Positions 43,003-52,357 of a stretch of DNA of 64,000 nt are shown here, piece after piece. Origin of the DNA: Neobacillus sp. DY30 (GTDB lineage: Bacteria; Bacillota; Bacilli; Bacillales; Cytobacillaceae); the NCBI RefSeq assembly GCF_030123065.1, contig NZ_CP126093.1:4780001-4844000 (forward strand). Reading direction: 5' to 3'. Every line of letters begins with the position of its first letter. Position 1 is the first letter of the stretch. The position numbers and the translations under genes were made by a program. The notes under the pieces were generated by a model, which did not search any database, was not told the origin of the DNA, and was given only the letters and a program-made list of their open reading frames with translations.

Positions 43003-43464
43003 CTATCTAAAAAAATCAATCATTTTCATTGCTGTATAGGCTATTCCTGCACCAATAAGCGGGCCGACAGCCACTCCTTTGAAAATGGATACGGATAAAA
43101 TCGTCCCTAAAACAAGTGCGGTTGTAATATGCGGATCATTTTGTAAAAGTGATACTCCACCCTTTGCTAATAATGCGACAGCCATTCCAGAAATAAGTGC
43201 TACCCATGCAATTGGTGATTTAAAGGCACTAGACAAATCTTTAAAACCTATTTCGCCCGAGGCTATAGGAGCTAATACTGCTACAGTGATGACCGTAACT
43301 CCCCAATTAATCCCTTTACTTTGTATAAAGGTAAACGATTTAGTTTCAAGTCCACTTAATTTTAATATTATTAAAACGACAATTGCAATCAATAATGAGT
43401 TATTTTTTGCGATAAGTCCTATGACTAAAAGCAGTAATAGAAACAATAATGGCTGATTAAACAT
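43003..43464 (-). CDS. ytwI: DUF441 membrane protein (YtwI-like)
   Basis: A 153-residue protein with four to five hydrophobic segments. LLLVIGLIAKNNSLLIA near the N-terminus and GVAVGPLIGAGIAYTAMKMI at the C-terminus are family features. Function unknown. It is divergent from ytvI and precedes citZ. Confidence 0.87.
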   Translation of the reverse strand: MFNQPLLFLLLLLVIGLIAKNNSLLIAIVVLIILKLSGLETKSFTFIQSKGINWGVTVITVAVLAPIASGEIGFKDLSSAFKSPIAWVALISGMAVALLAKGGVSLLQNDPHITTALVLGTILSVSIFKGVAVGPLIGAGIAYTAMKMIDFFR

Positions 43465-43567
43465 AAAATTTCATCCTTCCTAATCTTCATACAATTGGAA
43501 AATCATGCAGTTTTGTACAAGAAATGTTAAACTAGAACTACCTAAATGACGCTAAGGAGGCATGTGA

Positions 43568-44683
43568 TTGGAAAAAAAGTACTTGTATCGAACCTTGAGG
43601 TTCTTTTTAGTTATTGGCATTGTGGTTTTCGCACTTCTATCATTTTATTATTTGTCAAAAGTGACGTATCCATTTCTTATCGCCTTAGTAATTGCCTTTT
43701 TTATCAACCCAATAGTTTACATTTTTGAAAAAAAACTTCGTATGCCCCGTGGCTTAGCCGTTTTTGTAGCTTTAATCATCATTTTTGCCTTTGTTGCAGG
43801 CTTAGTTACACTTTTAGTAGCTGAATTGGTTTCTGGCGCTAATTACCTTGCACGGGTTGTCCCAGAGCATTTGGATACCTTAATAAGCTATATCGAGGAG
43901 TATATAACTGCTCAAATTATCCCTCTATATAATCAACTAACAAGTATATTTAATCAATTAGAAGATGGGCAGCAAAACACAATTATATCTAATATTAAAA
44001 ATGTTGGTACTACTGTTGGAACTAACGTTGGAAACTTTATTCAAAACCTATTTGGCAACATTCCTGTCATCTTATCCTGGTTTCCAAATGCTGCAACGGT
44101 CCTGATTTTTTCCTTCTTAGCAACTTTTTTCATTAGTAAGGATTGGTATAGACTTTCACGTATAAGCAGCGCCATTTTACCTGAGAAAGCTAAAACAAGT
44201 GGTAAAACCGTATTCGTTGATTTACAGAAAGCTTTATTTGGTTTTCTAAAGGCTCAATTAACCCTGGTCTCCATTACAACCGTTATAATTTTAATTGGAC
44301 TCCTTGTACTCCGCGTTGATTATGCAATTACCATCGCATTAATAACGGGTGTCGTAGATATTATTCCCTATCTCGGTACCGGTGCAGTTTTTGTACCATG
44401 GATTATTTATGAAGTCATAGCAGGGGATATCAGCCTGGCAATAGGGTTAGGTGTCTTGTATTTACTTGTAATTGTACAGAGACAAGTTATGGAGCCAAAA
44501 ATACTATCATCCAATATTGGTCTTGATCCATTAGCCACCCTAATTGCCTTGTTCGTCGGGTTTAAATTAGTCGGCTTTTTAGGATTAATTTTAGGTCCTG
44601 TTACGCTTGTCATTATTAACACACTCTATCGTGCAAATGTTTTTCACGATATTTGGACTTTTATAAAAGGGAAAGAAGTGTAA
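43568..44683 (+). CDS. ytvI: Sporulation integral membrane protein YtvI (AI-2E transporter family)
   Basis: A 371-residue polytopic protein with about eight helices; the C-terminal block LGTGAVFVPWIIYEVIAGD and VMEPKILSSNIGLDPLATLIALFVGF is the AI-2E/PerM family signature. Transport substrate unknown; in Bacillus it is sporulation-linked. TTG at 43568 has AAGGAGG seven bases upstream. Convergent with fxsA. Confidence 0.9.
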   Translation: MEKKYLYRTLRFFLVIGIVVFALLSFYYLSKVTYPFLIALVIAFFINPIVYIFEKKLRMPRGLAVFVALIIIFAFVAGLVTLLVAELVSGANYLARVVPEHLDTLISYIEEYITAQIIPLYNQLTSIFNQLEDGQQNTIISNIKNVGTTVGTNVGNFIQNLFGNIPVILSWFPNAATVLIFSFLATFFISKDWYRLSRISSAILPEKAKTSGKTVFVDLQKALFGFLKAQLTLVSITTVIILIGLLVLRVDYAITIALITGVVDIIPYLGTGAVFVPWIIYEVIAGDISLAIGLGVLYLLVIVQRQVMEPKILSSNIGLDPLATLIALFVGFKLVGFLGLILGPVTLVIINTLYRANVFHDIWTFIKGKEV

Positions 44684-44687
44684 TACG

Positions 44688-44726
44688 TAAAAACGTCAAC
44701 CTCCATTCAGGAAGTTGACGTTTTTA
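44688..44726. terminator. Bidirectional terminator, ytvI and fxsA
   Basis: AAAACGTCAAC and GTTGACGTTTT pair with T-runs on both strands. Confidence 0.88.
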
Positions 44727-45110
44727 CTTGATAATTTTAATATTACCTGTTTGGATTTTTCTTTGTAAGGCCTTAATCATCAGGAATTTAAAAGGTTTTC
44801 TAGATGGCGGGAATAACAATAAAAATCCAATTAAATCGGTAACAAATCCTGGCGTTAATAACAAGGTAGCCCCAATGAGAATACAGATCCCATCCAAGAC
44901 AGATTCACCGGGAAGTTGACCATAAGCGAGCTGTTCTTGAGCTCTTTTTATGGTCTGCAACCCTTCCCTCTTGGCCAAATAAGCACCGGCCACTCCAGTT
45001 AGAATGATGAAAGCAATGGTTGGCAGGACTCCTATTGTTTTTCCTGATAACAGAAGGAATCCGATATCTATAGCAGGTATGACAATAATTAAAAGTGCTA
45101 AATAGCGCAT
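44724..45110 (-). CDS. fxsA: FxsA family membrane protein
   Basis: A 128-residue protein with three or four hydrophobic spans, the family core being TGVAGAYLAKREGLQTI and DGICILIGATLLLTPGFVTDLIGFLLL. FxsA of E. coli alleviates F-plasmid exclusion of phage T7; role in Bacillus unknown. ATG at 45110 follows GAAGGAG; a seven-residue upstream extension is unsupported. Downstream of pyk. Confidence 0.9.
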   Translation of the reverse strand: MRYLALLIIVIPAIDIGFLLLSGKTIGVLPTIAFIILTGVAGAYLAKREGLQTIKRAQEQLAYGQLPGESVLDGICILIGATLLLTPGFVTDLIGFLLLFPPSRKPFKFLMIKALQRKIQTGNIKIIK

Positions 45111-45159
45111 TGTATTATCTCCTTCAAACAAGCTTTAATCTATTATATACCGAATCATT

Positions 45160-45190
45160 AAAAAAAGAAGGGAATATCCCTTCTCTCTGA
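45160..45190 (-). terminator. Terminator of pfkA-pyk
   Basis: AGAAGGGA and TCCCTTCT pair, followed by T-run on the minus strand. Confidence 0.85.
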
Positions 45191-45192
45191 TT

Positions 45193-46956
45193 TTATAGTA
45201 CACTAGCGTGCCCGTTATATATAACTCCTCTTGTTGCGTCTACAGTGATTTCTTGTCCATCTCTAAATAACTCAAGTGCTTTTTCAACACCAACAATTAC
45301 TGGAATACTTAGGTTAAGACCAACTACTGCCGCATGGCTGGTTAACCCGCCCTCTTGAGTGATTAGAGCAGCACATTTTTCAATCGCTGGCATCATATCA
45401 CGGTCTGAACCAATCGTAACTAAAATGGAACCTGGCTTTACCTTCTCGATTGCTTCCGCCGCATTAGTAGCAATAACCACTTTACCAAATGCCGACTTAC
45501 GGCCAATACCTTGAGCTCTGGCAATAATGTCACCGACAACGTGAATTTTCATTAGGTTCGTTGTACCTGCTTCACCAACTGGTACACCCGCAGTGATAAC
45601 AACTAAGTCGCCGTGTTTAACAATTCCGCTGTTAACACTTTCTTCAACAGCACTGTCCAGCATTTCGTCAGTAGAACTGCACATTCTTCCAAGCTGAGGA
45701 TATACCCCCCAAACAAGTGCTAAACGGCGGCAAATTTGCTCGTTTGCTGTTACCGCTACAATCGGTGCCTTTGTTCTGTATTTTGATATCATCCTAGCTG
45801 TGTGACCACTTTCAGTTGGTGTTACAATTGCATTTACATCGAGATTTAATGCCGTATGAGCTACAGACTGGCCAATGGCATCCGTTAGATTGTGTTCTGT
45901 ATCTTTACTGCGTGCAGATAATATTTCTTTATGATCTAATGCTTGTTCCGCTCTAGAGGCAATATTATGCATAGTCTGCACAGCTTCAACAGGATAAATT
46001 CCTGCCGCTGTTTCACCAGATAACATAATTGCATCTGTACCATCAAATATCGCATTAGCAACATCACTAGCCTCAGCACGTGTTGGGCGAGGATTACGCT
46101 GCATAGAATCAAGCATTTGTGTAGCTGTAATAACAGGTTTACCGTGCGCATTACACTTCTTGATTAACATTTTTTGTACTAGAGGTACTTCTTCAGCTGG
46201 TATTTCTACACCTAAGTCACCGCGTGCAACCATTAAACCATCAGAAATTTCAAGGATTTCATCAATGTTATCGACGCCTTCTTGGTTTTCAATTTTAGGA
46301 ATAATGTGGATGTGTGTAGCCTGCTTTTCCTCTAATAACTGACGGATCTCCAATACGTCGCTTGCACGGCGTACAAAGGAAGCAGCAATAAAATCTACAC
46401 CTTGTTCGATACCGAAAATGATATCATTTGTATCTTTTTCTGTGATACCTGGAAGTTTTACAGATACTCCTGGAACGTTGACACCTTTTTTGTTCTTCAA
46501 TGTTCCACTGTTAAGGATTTTTGTCAGAATTTCATTTTGTTCTTTATTAATATTAAGGACTTCTAACCCAATTAGTCCATCATCTAATAAGATTTTAGAG
46601 CCCACATGAACATCTTCAATTAATCCTGGGTATGTAATGGAAAACTTTTCTGTTGTCCCCTCGACTTCAGTCATCGAAACAATAATGTTATCCCCTGATT
46701 TAAGTTCAATAGCTCCATTTACCATATTATTCGTGCGGATTTCTGGACCCTTTGTATCAAGTAGAATCGCAACAGTCTTTCCTGTTAGTTTTGAGGCTTC
46801 ACGGATATTTTGGATTCGCTGTCCATGCTCTTCATAATCACCATGGGAAAAATTTAAACGAGCCACATTCATGCCTGATTCCATTAATTGGGTTAATTTT
46901 TCAACACTTTCACTTGCAGGACCAATCGTACAAACGATTTTTGTTTTACGCAACAT
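45193..46956 (-). CDS. pyk: Pyruvate kinase with C-terminal PEP-utiliser domain
   Basis: A 587-residue glycolytic enzyme. TIM-barrel with TKIVCTIGPASES, MNVARLNFSHGD and the signature IPKIENQEGVDNIDEIL (catalytic Lys); C-domain with VTPTESGHTARMISKYRTKAPIVAVT. The extra 110-residue C-terminal domain, typical of bacilli, ends with EGGLTSHAAVVGLNLSIPVIVG, a phosphohistidine-domain motif. Follows pfkA with a dispersed repeat in between. Confidence 0.98.
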   Translation of the reverse strand: MLRKTKIVCTIGPASESVEKLTQLMESGMNVARLNFSHGDYEEHGQRIQNIREASKLTGKTVAILLDTKGPEIRTNNMVNGAIELKSGDNIIVSMTEVEGTTEKFSITYPGLIEDVHVGSKILLDDGLIGLEVLNINKEQNEILTKILNSGTLKNKKGVNVPGVSVKLPGITEKDTNDIIFGIEQGVDFIAASFVRRASDVLEIRQLLEEKQATHIHIIPKIENQEGVDNIDEILEISDGLMVARGDLGVEIPAEEVPLVQKMLIKKCNAHGKPVITATQMLDSMQRNPRPTRAEASDVANAIFDGTDAIMLSGETAAGIYPVEAVQTMHNIASRAEQALDHKEILSARSKDTEHNLTDAIGQSVAHTALNLDVNAIVTPTESGHTARMISKYRTKAPIVAVTANEQICRRLALVWGVYPQLGRMCSSTDEMLDSAVEESVNSGIVKHGDLVVITAGVPVGEAGTTNLMKIHVVGDIIARAQGIGRKSAFGKVVIATNAAEAIEKVKPGSILVTIGSDRDMMPAIEKCAALITQEGGLTSHAAVVGLNLSIPVIVGVEKALELFRDGQEITVDATRGVIYNGHASVL

Positions 46957-46977
46957 CTTATGTTTCCTCCTATATTA

Positions 46978-47097
46978 AAAAGCGTAGGGCGCCTGTTTAT
47001 CGGCGACAAGCATAAGCCGAGCCGGCATGAAGGTTGCTTTTTAACCTTCTTGACGGATTGGCTTATGCCTCGAGCCGATGGCGACCGGAGCTAGATT
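46978..47097 (+). repeat. Dispersed imperfect palindrome, copy C, between pfkA and pyk
   Basis: Carries AGCGTAGGGCGCC, GGCGACAAGCATAAGC, CATGAAGGTT / AACCTTCTTGACGGATTG and GGCTTATGCCTCGAGCC, matching copies A and B but in the opposite orientation and uninterrupted (about 118 bp). It is in the transcribed gap of the glycolytic operon, ending 8 bases before the pyk ribosome-binding site. Confidence 0.87.
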
Positions 47098-47117
47098 ATA
47101 ATAATTCAAAACACTGG

Positions 47118-48077
47118 TTAGATAGATAATTCTTTTGAAAGTTTAACAAGGTCTAGGTCTAGCTTATGCTTTCTTTCTAATGCTTCAATGATATCGTAAT
47201 CGACAACACGATTACTTTCCATCCCTACAGCACGTCCGCCTTTACCTTCAATTAGTAATTCTACTGCTCTGGCACCTAAACGGCTTGCGAGCACTCTGTC
47301 GGCTGCAGTAGGCGAACCACCGCGTTGAATATGTCCAAGTACAGATACTCTAGTGTCAAAGTTAGTAGCCTCTTTTAACTGTTTCGCAAATTCATTGCCG
47401 CCGCAAACTCCTTCAGCAACAATGATAATGCTATGCTTCTTACCGCGTTCCTGACCTTTTCTGAGCCTTTCAGCAATTTCAGCCATGTCGAAGTTTTCTT
47501 CTGGGATAAGGATGGTTTCTGCACCGCCTGCAAGACCAGCATAGAGAGCAATGTCACCAGCGTCCCTGCCCATAACTTCTATCACAAAGGTTCTTTCATG
47601 CGATGTAGCCGTATCACGAATTTTGTCCAAGGCATCTATAACTGTATTTAACGCAGTATCAAAACCAATGGTTAATTCGGTTCCTGGAATATCATTATCA
47701 ATTGTACCAGGTACACCTACACATGGATACCCTTGCTGAGTCAAAGCTCTTGCACCACGGTACGAACCATCACCGCCAATGACCACAAGTCCTTCAATTC
47801 CATGGGCTTTTAACTGCTCAATTCCTTTTTGCTGTCCCTCAGGTGTTTTAAATTCTGGGCATCGTGCTGTATGCAGCATGGTTCCTCCACGATGAATGAT
47901 GTCACCCACAGATCCAAGCTCAAGCTTTTTTATATTTCCAGAAATTAAACCCGTATAACCGCCGTAAATTCCATAAACCTCTACATCGTGATAAATGGCT
48001 TTTCGAACTACAGCTCGAATAGCTGGATTCATACCTGGTGAATCTCCACCGCTTGTTAGCACACCAATTTTTTTCAT
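47118..48077 (-). CDS. pfkA: 6-phosphofructokinase
   Basis: ATP-dependent glycolytic enzyme, 319 residues. ATP loop MKKIGVLTSGGDSPGMN; substrate residues in GIPGTIDNDIPGTELTIGFDTALNT-type stretches (here within residues 120-145), EVMGRDAGDIALYAGLA and LGHIQRGGSPTAADR. ATG at 48077 follows GAGGTGG. First gene of pfkA-pyk. Confidence 0.97.
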   Translation of the reverse strand: MKKIGVLTSGGDSPGMNPAIRAVVRKAIYHDVEVYGIYGGYTGLISGNIKKLELGSVGDIIHRGGTMLHTARCPEFKTPEGQQKGIEQLKAHGIEGLVVIGGDGSYRGARALTQQGYPCVGVPGTIDNDIPGTELTIGFDTALNTVIDALDKIRDTATSHERTFVIEVMGRDAGDIALYAGLAGGAETILIPEENFDMAEIAERLRKGQERGKKHSIIIVAEGVCGGNEFAKQLKEATNFDTRVSVLGHIQRGGSPTAADRVLASRLGARAVELLIEGKGGRAVGMESNRVVDYDIIEALERKHKLDLDLVKLSKELSI

Positions 48078-48277
48078 TTTTACCACCTCATGTGATTTAC
48101 TAAAATATTTATGTATATCTAATAGGAGTTTTCATTTTCTAAGTACTTCATTTATTATCTGCAGAAAATCCAGTAATATTTATAAAATACCATTAAAGAG
48201 ACCTCTATAACAACTCAATCATATTAGTAAATTTAATAGACGGAATTATCGGTTAACTGAAAACGCTTAACTAAAAA

Positions 48278-48292
48278 ATGGAAACGTAATCA
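48278..48292 (+). promoter_or_regulatory. cre-type site upstream of pfkA
   Basis: ATGGAAACGTAATCA matches WTGNAARCGNWWNCA at all 15 positions; a weaker second copy, CTGAAAACGCTTAAC, lies at about 48257-48271. The remaining 200 bp to pfkA are AT-rich; I could not fix a promoter with confidence. Confidence 0.7.
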
Positions 48293-48349
48293 TTTACATT
48301 TAATGGACAAATGTTGACATAATTGTGAAATGGAAAGTAATCACCAAAA

Positions 48350-48378
48350 ATTAAAACGTGCCTGGAGAGCACGTTTTA
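48350..48378 (-). terminator. Terminator of accDA
   Basis: AAAACGTGC and GCACGTTTT pair, T-rich tail on the minus strand, overlapping the accA stop. Confidence 0.85.
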
Positions 48379-49350
48379 AATACTTATATAATCTTTTAAA
48401 AAGGAGTATTCGCCAATCGTTCTAAATCGATTATAGCGATCTGCAATAAGTTCCTCGTCAGAGAGTTCTAAAAGTTCCTTTAAAGATTTTTTCAGGAAAT
48501 TGTCAATCGCTTCTGCTTGACCCTTTACGTCTTTATGTGCACCACCCTTAATTTCTGGAATGATATCATCGATAATACCAAGTTCCTTTAAGTCTGGCGC
48601 AGTTATTTTCATGGACTCTGCTGCCTTCTTTGCAAGGGCTGAATCCTTCCATAGTATAGCTGCTGCACCTTCTGGTGATATAACAGAGTAAGTGGAATTT
48701 TCGAGCATATACATGCGGTTCCCCACTCCTAAAGCAAGGGCTCCACCGCTTCCTCCCTCACCAATAACGATGCAAATAACTGGCACCTTAAGACCAGCCA
48801 TTTCAAACAGGTTACGTGCAATGGCCTCACTTTGTCCCCGTTCTTCTGCTGCTTTTCCTGGATAGGCCCCTTTTGTATCAATAAAACAAATAATTGGACG
48901 GTTAAATTTATCTGCCTGTTTCATTAAACGCAGTGCTTTTCTATAACCCTCCGGATGAGGCATTCCAAAGTTTCTGCGGATATTCTCTTTCGTATCTTTC
49001 CCTCTCTGATGACCAATAACGGTTACCGGAAGCCCTCGAAATTTAGCAATACCGCCTACAATTGCTTCATCGTCGCCAAATGTTCTGTCTCCATGACATT
49101 CAAAGAACCCGTCAAATAGATTAGAAATATAATCTAATGTAGTTGGTCTGTTTGGATGCCTCGCTATTTGAACGCGGTCCCACGGCTTGATGTTGTTATA
49201 AATATCATTTTCAAGTTTCTCAAGCCTTAATTCTAATTTCTCGATTTCTGATGATAAATCCACATCTGCAGTTTTTGTAAACTCTTTAATTTCCGCAATT
49301 TTATTTCTTAATTGCAAAATCGGGCGTTCAAATTCTAATTCGCCTACCAT
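48376..49350 (-). CDS. accA: Acetyl-CoA carboxylase carboxyltransferase subunit alpha
   Basis: Transfers carboxyl from biotin to acetyl-CoA to form malonyl-CoA, committing carbon to fatty acids. 324 residues with crotonase-like fold: GFFECHGDRTFGDDEAIVGG, PEGYRKALRLMKQADKF and VIGEGGSGGALALGVGN (oxyanion hole). Start overlaps the accD stop by seven bases, so the two are translationally coupled. Confidence 0.97.
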   Translation of the reverse strand: MVGELEFERPILQLRNKIAEIKEFTKTADVDLSSEIEKLELRLEKLENDIYNNIKPWDRVQIARHPNRPTTLDYISNLFDGFFECHGDRTFGDDEAIVGGIAKFRGLPVTVIGHQRGKDTKENIRRNFGMPHPEGYRKALRLMKQADKFNRPIICFIDTKGAYPGKAAEERGQSEAIARNLFEMAGLKVPVICIVIGEGGSGGALALGVGNRMYMLENSTYSVISPEGAAAILWKDSALAKKAAESMKITAPDLKELGIIDDIIPEIKGGAHKDVKGQAEAIDNFLKKSLKELLELSDEELIADRYNRFRTIGEYSFLKDYISI

Positions 49351-50219
49351 TCGAGCTCACCTCCTGGTTGATGAATTTCAAGTAAGTTTGTAATTTTATC
49401 GATCAAGTCAGGACGAGAAATAATCGCGTCCAGCTGACCATGCTTTAATAGAAATTCTGCTGTCTGAAAGTCTTCGGGCAGTTCCTCGCGAATGGACTGT
49501 TCAATAACTCTTCGTCCTGCAAAACCGATTAATGCTCCTGGTTCTGCAAAATTGTAATCCCCCAATGATGCAAAGCTTGCAGAAACACCGCCAGTTGTTG
49601 GGTGTGTCATCATTGAAATAATAAGTCCGCCATTTTCGCTAAATCGCTTTAAAGCCACACTTGTTTTGGCCATTTGCATTAAGCTGAGGACTCCTTCTTG
49701 CATTCTAGCCCCGCCAGAGGCCGTAAAAATAATAAATGGCACTGACATTTCATCTGCTTTTTCAATAGCACGGGTAATTTTTTCACCAACAACAGACCCC
49801 ATACTGCCCATTCTAAAAGTAGAATCCATGATGGCTACCACAATTTTATTTCCATTAACAGTCCCTGTTCCAGTTACAACAGCCTCATTAATCTTTGTTT
49901 TTTGACGGTCCTTTTCCACTTTTTCCAAGTAATCTGGGAAATTTAATGGGTTCTCAGATACCATGTTTTCATCTAGTTGATTAAAGCTGTCTTCATCTAG
50001 AAAGCTGGCGATCCGTTCTTTTGCGTTCATCGCAAAATGATAACCACAATGTAAACAAACCTTTAAATTTTTATTTAGTTCTTTTGTATACATAATCGTC
50101 TTACATGACGGACATTTAGTCATGATTCCCTCAGGCACATCACTTTTTGCAGCCTCGGTAGGAATTGTTGCATATTTTTTCTTTTTAATCGTATTTTTGG
50201 TAAAGAGCTCTTTGAGCAA
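49344..50219 (-). CDS. accD: Acetyl-CoA carboxylase carboxyltransferase subunit beta
   Basis: Partner of AccA, 291 residues. Zinc ribbon CPSCKTIMYTKEL then CLHCGYHF (residues about 36-60), then crotonase-type core with SGGARMQEGVLSLMQM and THPTTGGVSASFASLGD. TTG at 50219 gives the family N-terminus MLKELFTK and has GGGAGG ten bases upstream; the TTG nine bases earlier abuts that site. First gene of accDA; a GntR-type palindrome lies 110 bp upstream. Confidence 0.96.
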   Translation of the reverse strand: MLKELFTKNTIKKKKYATIPTEAAKSDVPEGIMTKCPSCKTIMYTKELNKNLKVCLHCGYHFAMNAKERIASFLDEDSFNQLDENMVSENPLNFPDYLEKVEKDRQKTKINEAVVTGTGTVNGNKIVVAIMDSTFRMGSMGSVVGEKITRAIEKADEMSVPFIIFTASGGARMQEGVLSLMQMAKTSVALKRFSENGGLIISMMTHPTTGGVSASFASLGDYNFAEPGALIGFAGRRVIEQSIREELPEDFQTAEFLLKHGQLDAIISRPDLIDKITNLLEIHQPGGELEW

Positions 50220-50329
50220 TTTGTCCAAACCTCCCTCGTTAGAAAAAATCTGCCAAATGGCAATTTTTAACGTCTTCTATTTGAAGTCTTTCCTTAAATA
50301 ATGACAATTCAAACCTACACTTAATAAAT

Positions 50330-50340
50330 TGGTCAGACCA
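50330..50340. promoter_or_regulatory. GntR-type operator upstream of accDA
   Basis: TGGTCAGACCA is a perfect palindrome and is identical to the core of a second site upstream of the malic enzyme gene (52358-52370). Flanking AT-rich sequence (AATTTATTAAGT on the minus strand) could hold a -10 element. Confidence 0.7.
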
Positions 50341-50349
50341 CTTTAAAAC

Positions 50350-50375
50350 TAAAAATGCCCATATCCAATTGGGCT
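50350..50375 (-). terminator. Terminator of maeA-gntR
   Basis: GCCCA, TTGGATA loop, TGGGC then ATTTTTAG on the minus strand. Confidence 0.75.
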
Positions 50376-50420
50376 TGATTGCTTGTCTATCACTATAAAG
50401 GAAAAATACTTCAAAATCTG

Positions 50421-51044
50421 TTAGTATTTGTCGGTAAAAACAGACAAATTTCTTAATTGTCGATAAACGGTTAATGTCTTTTTCTCATCTTTTTTAACTA
50501 AGGCTTCGATTAACATTAAATAGCTATCACGCTTATACTCCACATTTTTTAAACTTAATGAATGGTGATAGTCCTTTAATATTAACCAAATTCTTGAGAA
50601 CAAATAATTGTCTGCAAGTTCAATAAGTTGATAAAAAAATTGATCATCATTTAATTCATCGGCTTCAACCAAGCTCTTAAGCTTCATTAACTGCTCTTTA
50701 TCAGCTCTATTAAGAACTAAACGGAGCAAATCCATTTCTATTAAATTCTTTGTTTCAATTACATCTAACTTGGCCTTCTCATCTTGAAGAATAAAGGTAC
50801 CTAGCAGCTGTACAAGTTGATTCCCCCGAAAATCCCGGATAAAGGTGCCTTCACCACGACGGGTTTCGATCAAGCCTAATAGTTCTAATGCTCTTAAAGC
50901 TTCCCGAACGGAAGAGCGCCCGACATTCAGGCGCTCTGATAATTCCCGTTCAGATGGAATCTTATCTCCAGACTTTAAATTATCTGCAGATATCATCTCT
51001 CTTAGCTGTTTAACAATCTCAAGATAAACTTTAGTGTTAGTCAC
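50421..51044 (-). CDS. FadR-subfamily GntR transcriptional regulator
   Basis: A 207-residue regulator with an N-terminal winged helix (DKIPSERELSERLNVGRSSVREALRALELLGLIETRRGEGTFI) and an all-helical ligand-binding domain. The ligand is probably a carboxylic acid or acyl compound, to judge from subfamily. It lies 6 bp after the malic enzyme gene, with GTG start at 51044. Two identical palindromes, before the malic enzyme gene and before accD, are its likely operators, suggesting that it couples malate conversion and malonyl-CoA formation. Confidence 0.88.
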   Translation of the reverse strand: MTNTKVYLEIVKQLREMISADNLKSGDKIPSERELSERLNVGRSSVREALRALELLGLIETRRGEGTFIRDFRGNQLVQLLGTFILQDEKAKLDVIETKNLIEMDLLRLVLNRADKEQLMKLKSLVEADELNDDQFFYQLIELADNYLFSRIWLILKDYHHSLSLKNVEYKRDSYLMLIEALVKKDEKKTLTVYRQLRNLSVFTDKY

Positions 51045-51050
51045 TAATTA

Positions 51051-52289
51051 TCACTCACTTTTACCAATAATAGCGAGCCTCATTGTTTTTTCTTTTACTT
51101 CTTCAGGGTCCACCTTTATACGTGCGACACCCGTTTCCATTGCAGCTTTTGCTACTGCGGCAGCAACTGCCGGTGCAACACGCGGATCAAATGGTGCAGG
51201 GATGACATAATCTTCATTTAGCTGTGATTCATTTATTAAGCCGGCTATCGCCTCAACAGCTGCTACTTTCATTTCCTCGTTTATGTGTGTAGCCCGTACA
51301 TCTAGTGCCCCACGGAAAATCCCAGGGAAGGCTAAGACGTTATTTACTTGGTTAGGAAAATCTGATCTACCCGTTCCAACAACTCTTGCTCCCGCTTCTT
51401 TTGCTTCATGCGGCATAATTTCTGGAGTAGGGTTTGCCATAGCAAATATGATAGCATCTTTATTCATTGATGCAACCATTTCTTTTGTTAGAGCACCTTC
51501 AACAGATACTCCAATAAATACATCGGCACCTTTTATGACATCTTCAAGGCTTCCAGTTAGATTATCACGATTTGTGAATTTTGCTACTTCTGCTTTGACG
51601 TCATTCATTCCTTGTGGGCGTCCTTCGTAAATGGCACCCTTAGTATCACACATAATAATATCTCTTACACCATAGCTGTGCAATAATTTGATAATGGCAA
51701 TTCCAGCTGCTCCAGCACCATTCGCAACGACTTTGATTTCAGACATTTTTTTATCGATGAGCTTAAGAGCATTTACAAGACCGGCTGCCGTGACAATAGC
51801 AGTACCATGCTGGTCATCATGAAAAACTGGGATATTTGCTTCTTTTTTCAATCTTTCTTCAATGACAAAGCAATTTGGTGCAGCGATATCTTCAAGATTG
51901 ACACCGCCAAATGTTGGCTCTAGCAGCTTAACAGTTTCTATTATTTTTTCGACATCGGTTGTATTTAAGCAAATTGGGAAGGCATCGACGCCGGCAAAGC
52001 TTTTAAATAAAACTGCTTTACCTTCCATTACTGGAAGTGCAGCTTCCGGTCCAATATTTCCGAGACCTAGGACTGCTGTACCATCTGTCACAACAGCAAC
52101 CATGTTCCCTTTCACTGTGTAATCGAACACAGTTTCTGGCTTGTCATAAATATCTTTACACGGTTCAGCAACGCCCGGTGAATATGCTAAACTTAAATCT
52201 TTGGCATTTCTTACAGCTACTTTTGATGTTGTCTCAAGCTTTCCTTTATTAATTCGATGCATATGTAGTGCTTCTTCCCGTAATGTCAA
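51051..52289 (-). CDS. NAD(P)-dependent malic enzyme (YtsJ-like)
   Basis: Decarboxylates malate to pyruvate; 412 residues, the short bacterial type. KVAVRNAKDLSLAYSPGVAEPC (Tyr and Lys region), FHDDQHGTAIVTAAGL (metal site) and the Rossmann motif VVANGAGAAGIAIIKLL are visible. Cofactor choice cannot be decided. TTG at 52289, binding site AAGGGGTG. Downstream of dnaE and upstream of the GntR gene. Confidence 0.93.
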   Translation of the reverse strand: MTLREEALHMHRINKGKLETTSKVAVRNAKDLSLAYSPGVAEPCKDIYDKPETVFDYTVKGNMVAVVTDGTAVLGLGNIGPEAALPVMEGKAVLFKSFAGVDAFPICLNTTDVEKIIETVKLLEPTFGGVNLEDIAAPNCFVIEERLKKEANIPVFHDDQHGTAIVTAAGLVNALKLIDKKMSEIKVVANGAGAAGIAIIKLLHSYGVRDIIMCDTKGAIYEGRPQGMNDVKAEVAKFTNRDNLTGSLEDVIKGADVFIGVSVEGALTKEMVASMNKDAIIFAMANPTPEIMPHEAKEAGARVVGTGRSDFPNQVNNVLAFPGIFRGALDVRATHINEEMKVAAVEAIAGLINESQLNEDYVIPAPFDPRVAPAVAAAVAKAAMETGVARIKVDPEEVKEKTMRLAIIGKSE

Positions 52290-52357
52290 GATATGTCACC
52301 CCTTAAATTAGTACAAAAAGTTGTCGTTAAATACAATAATCCAAGTCTGTTATTTTA

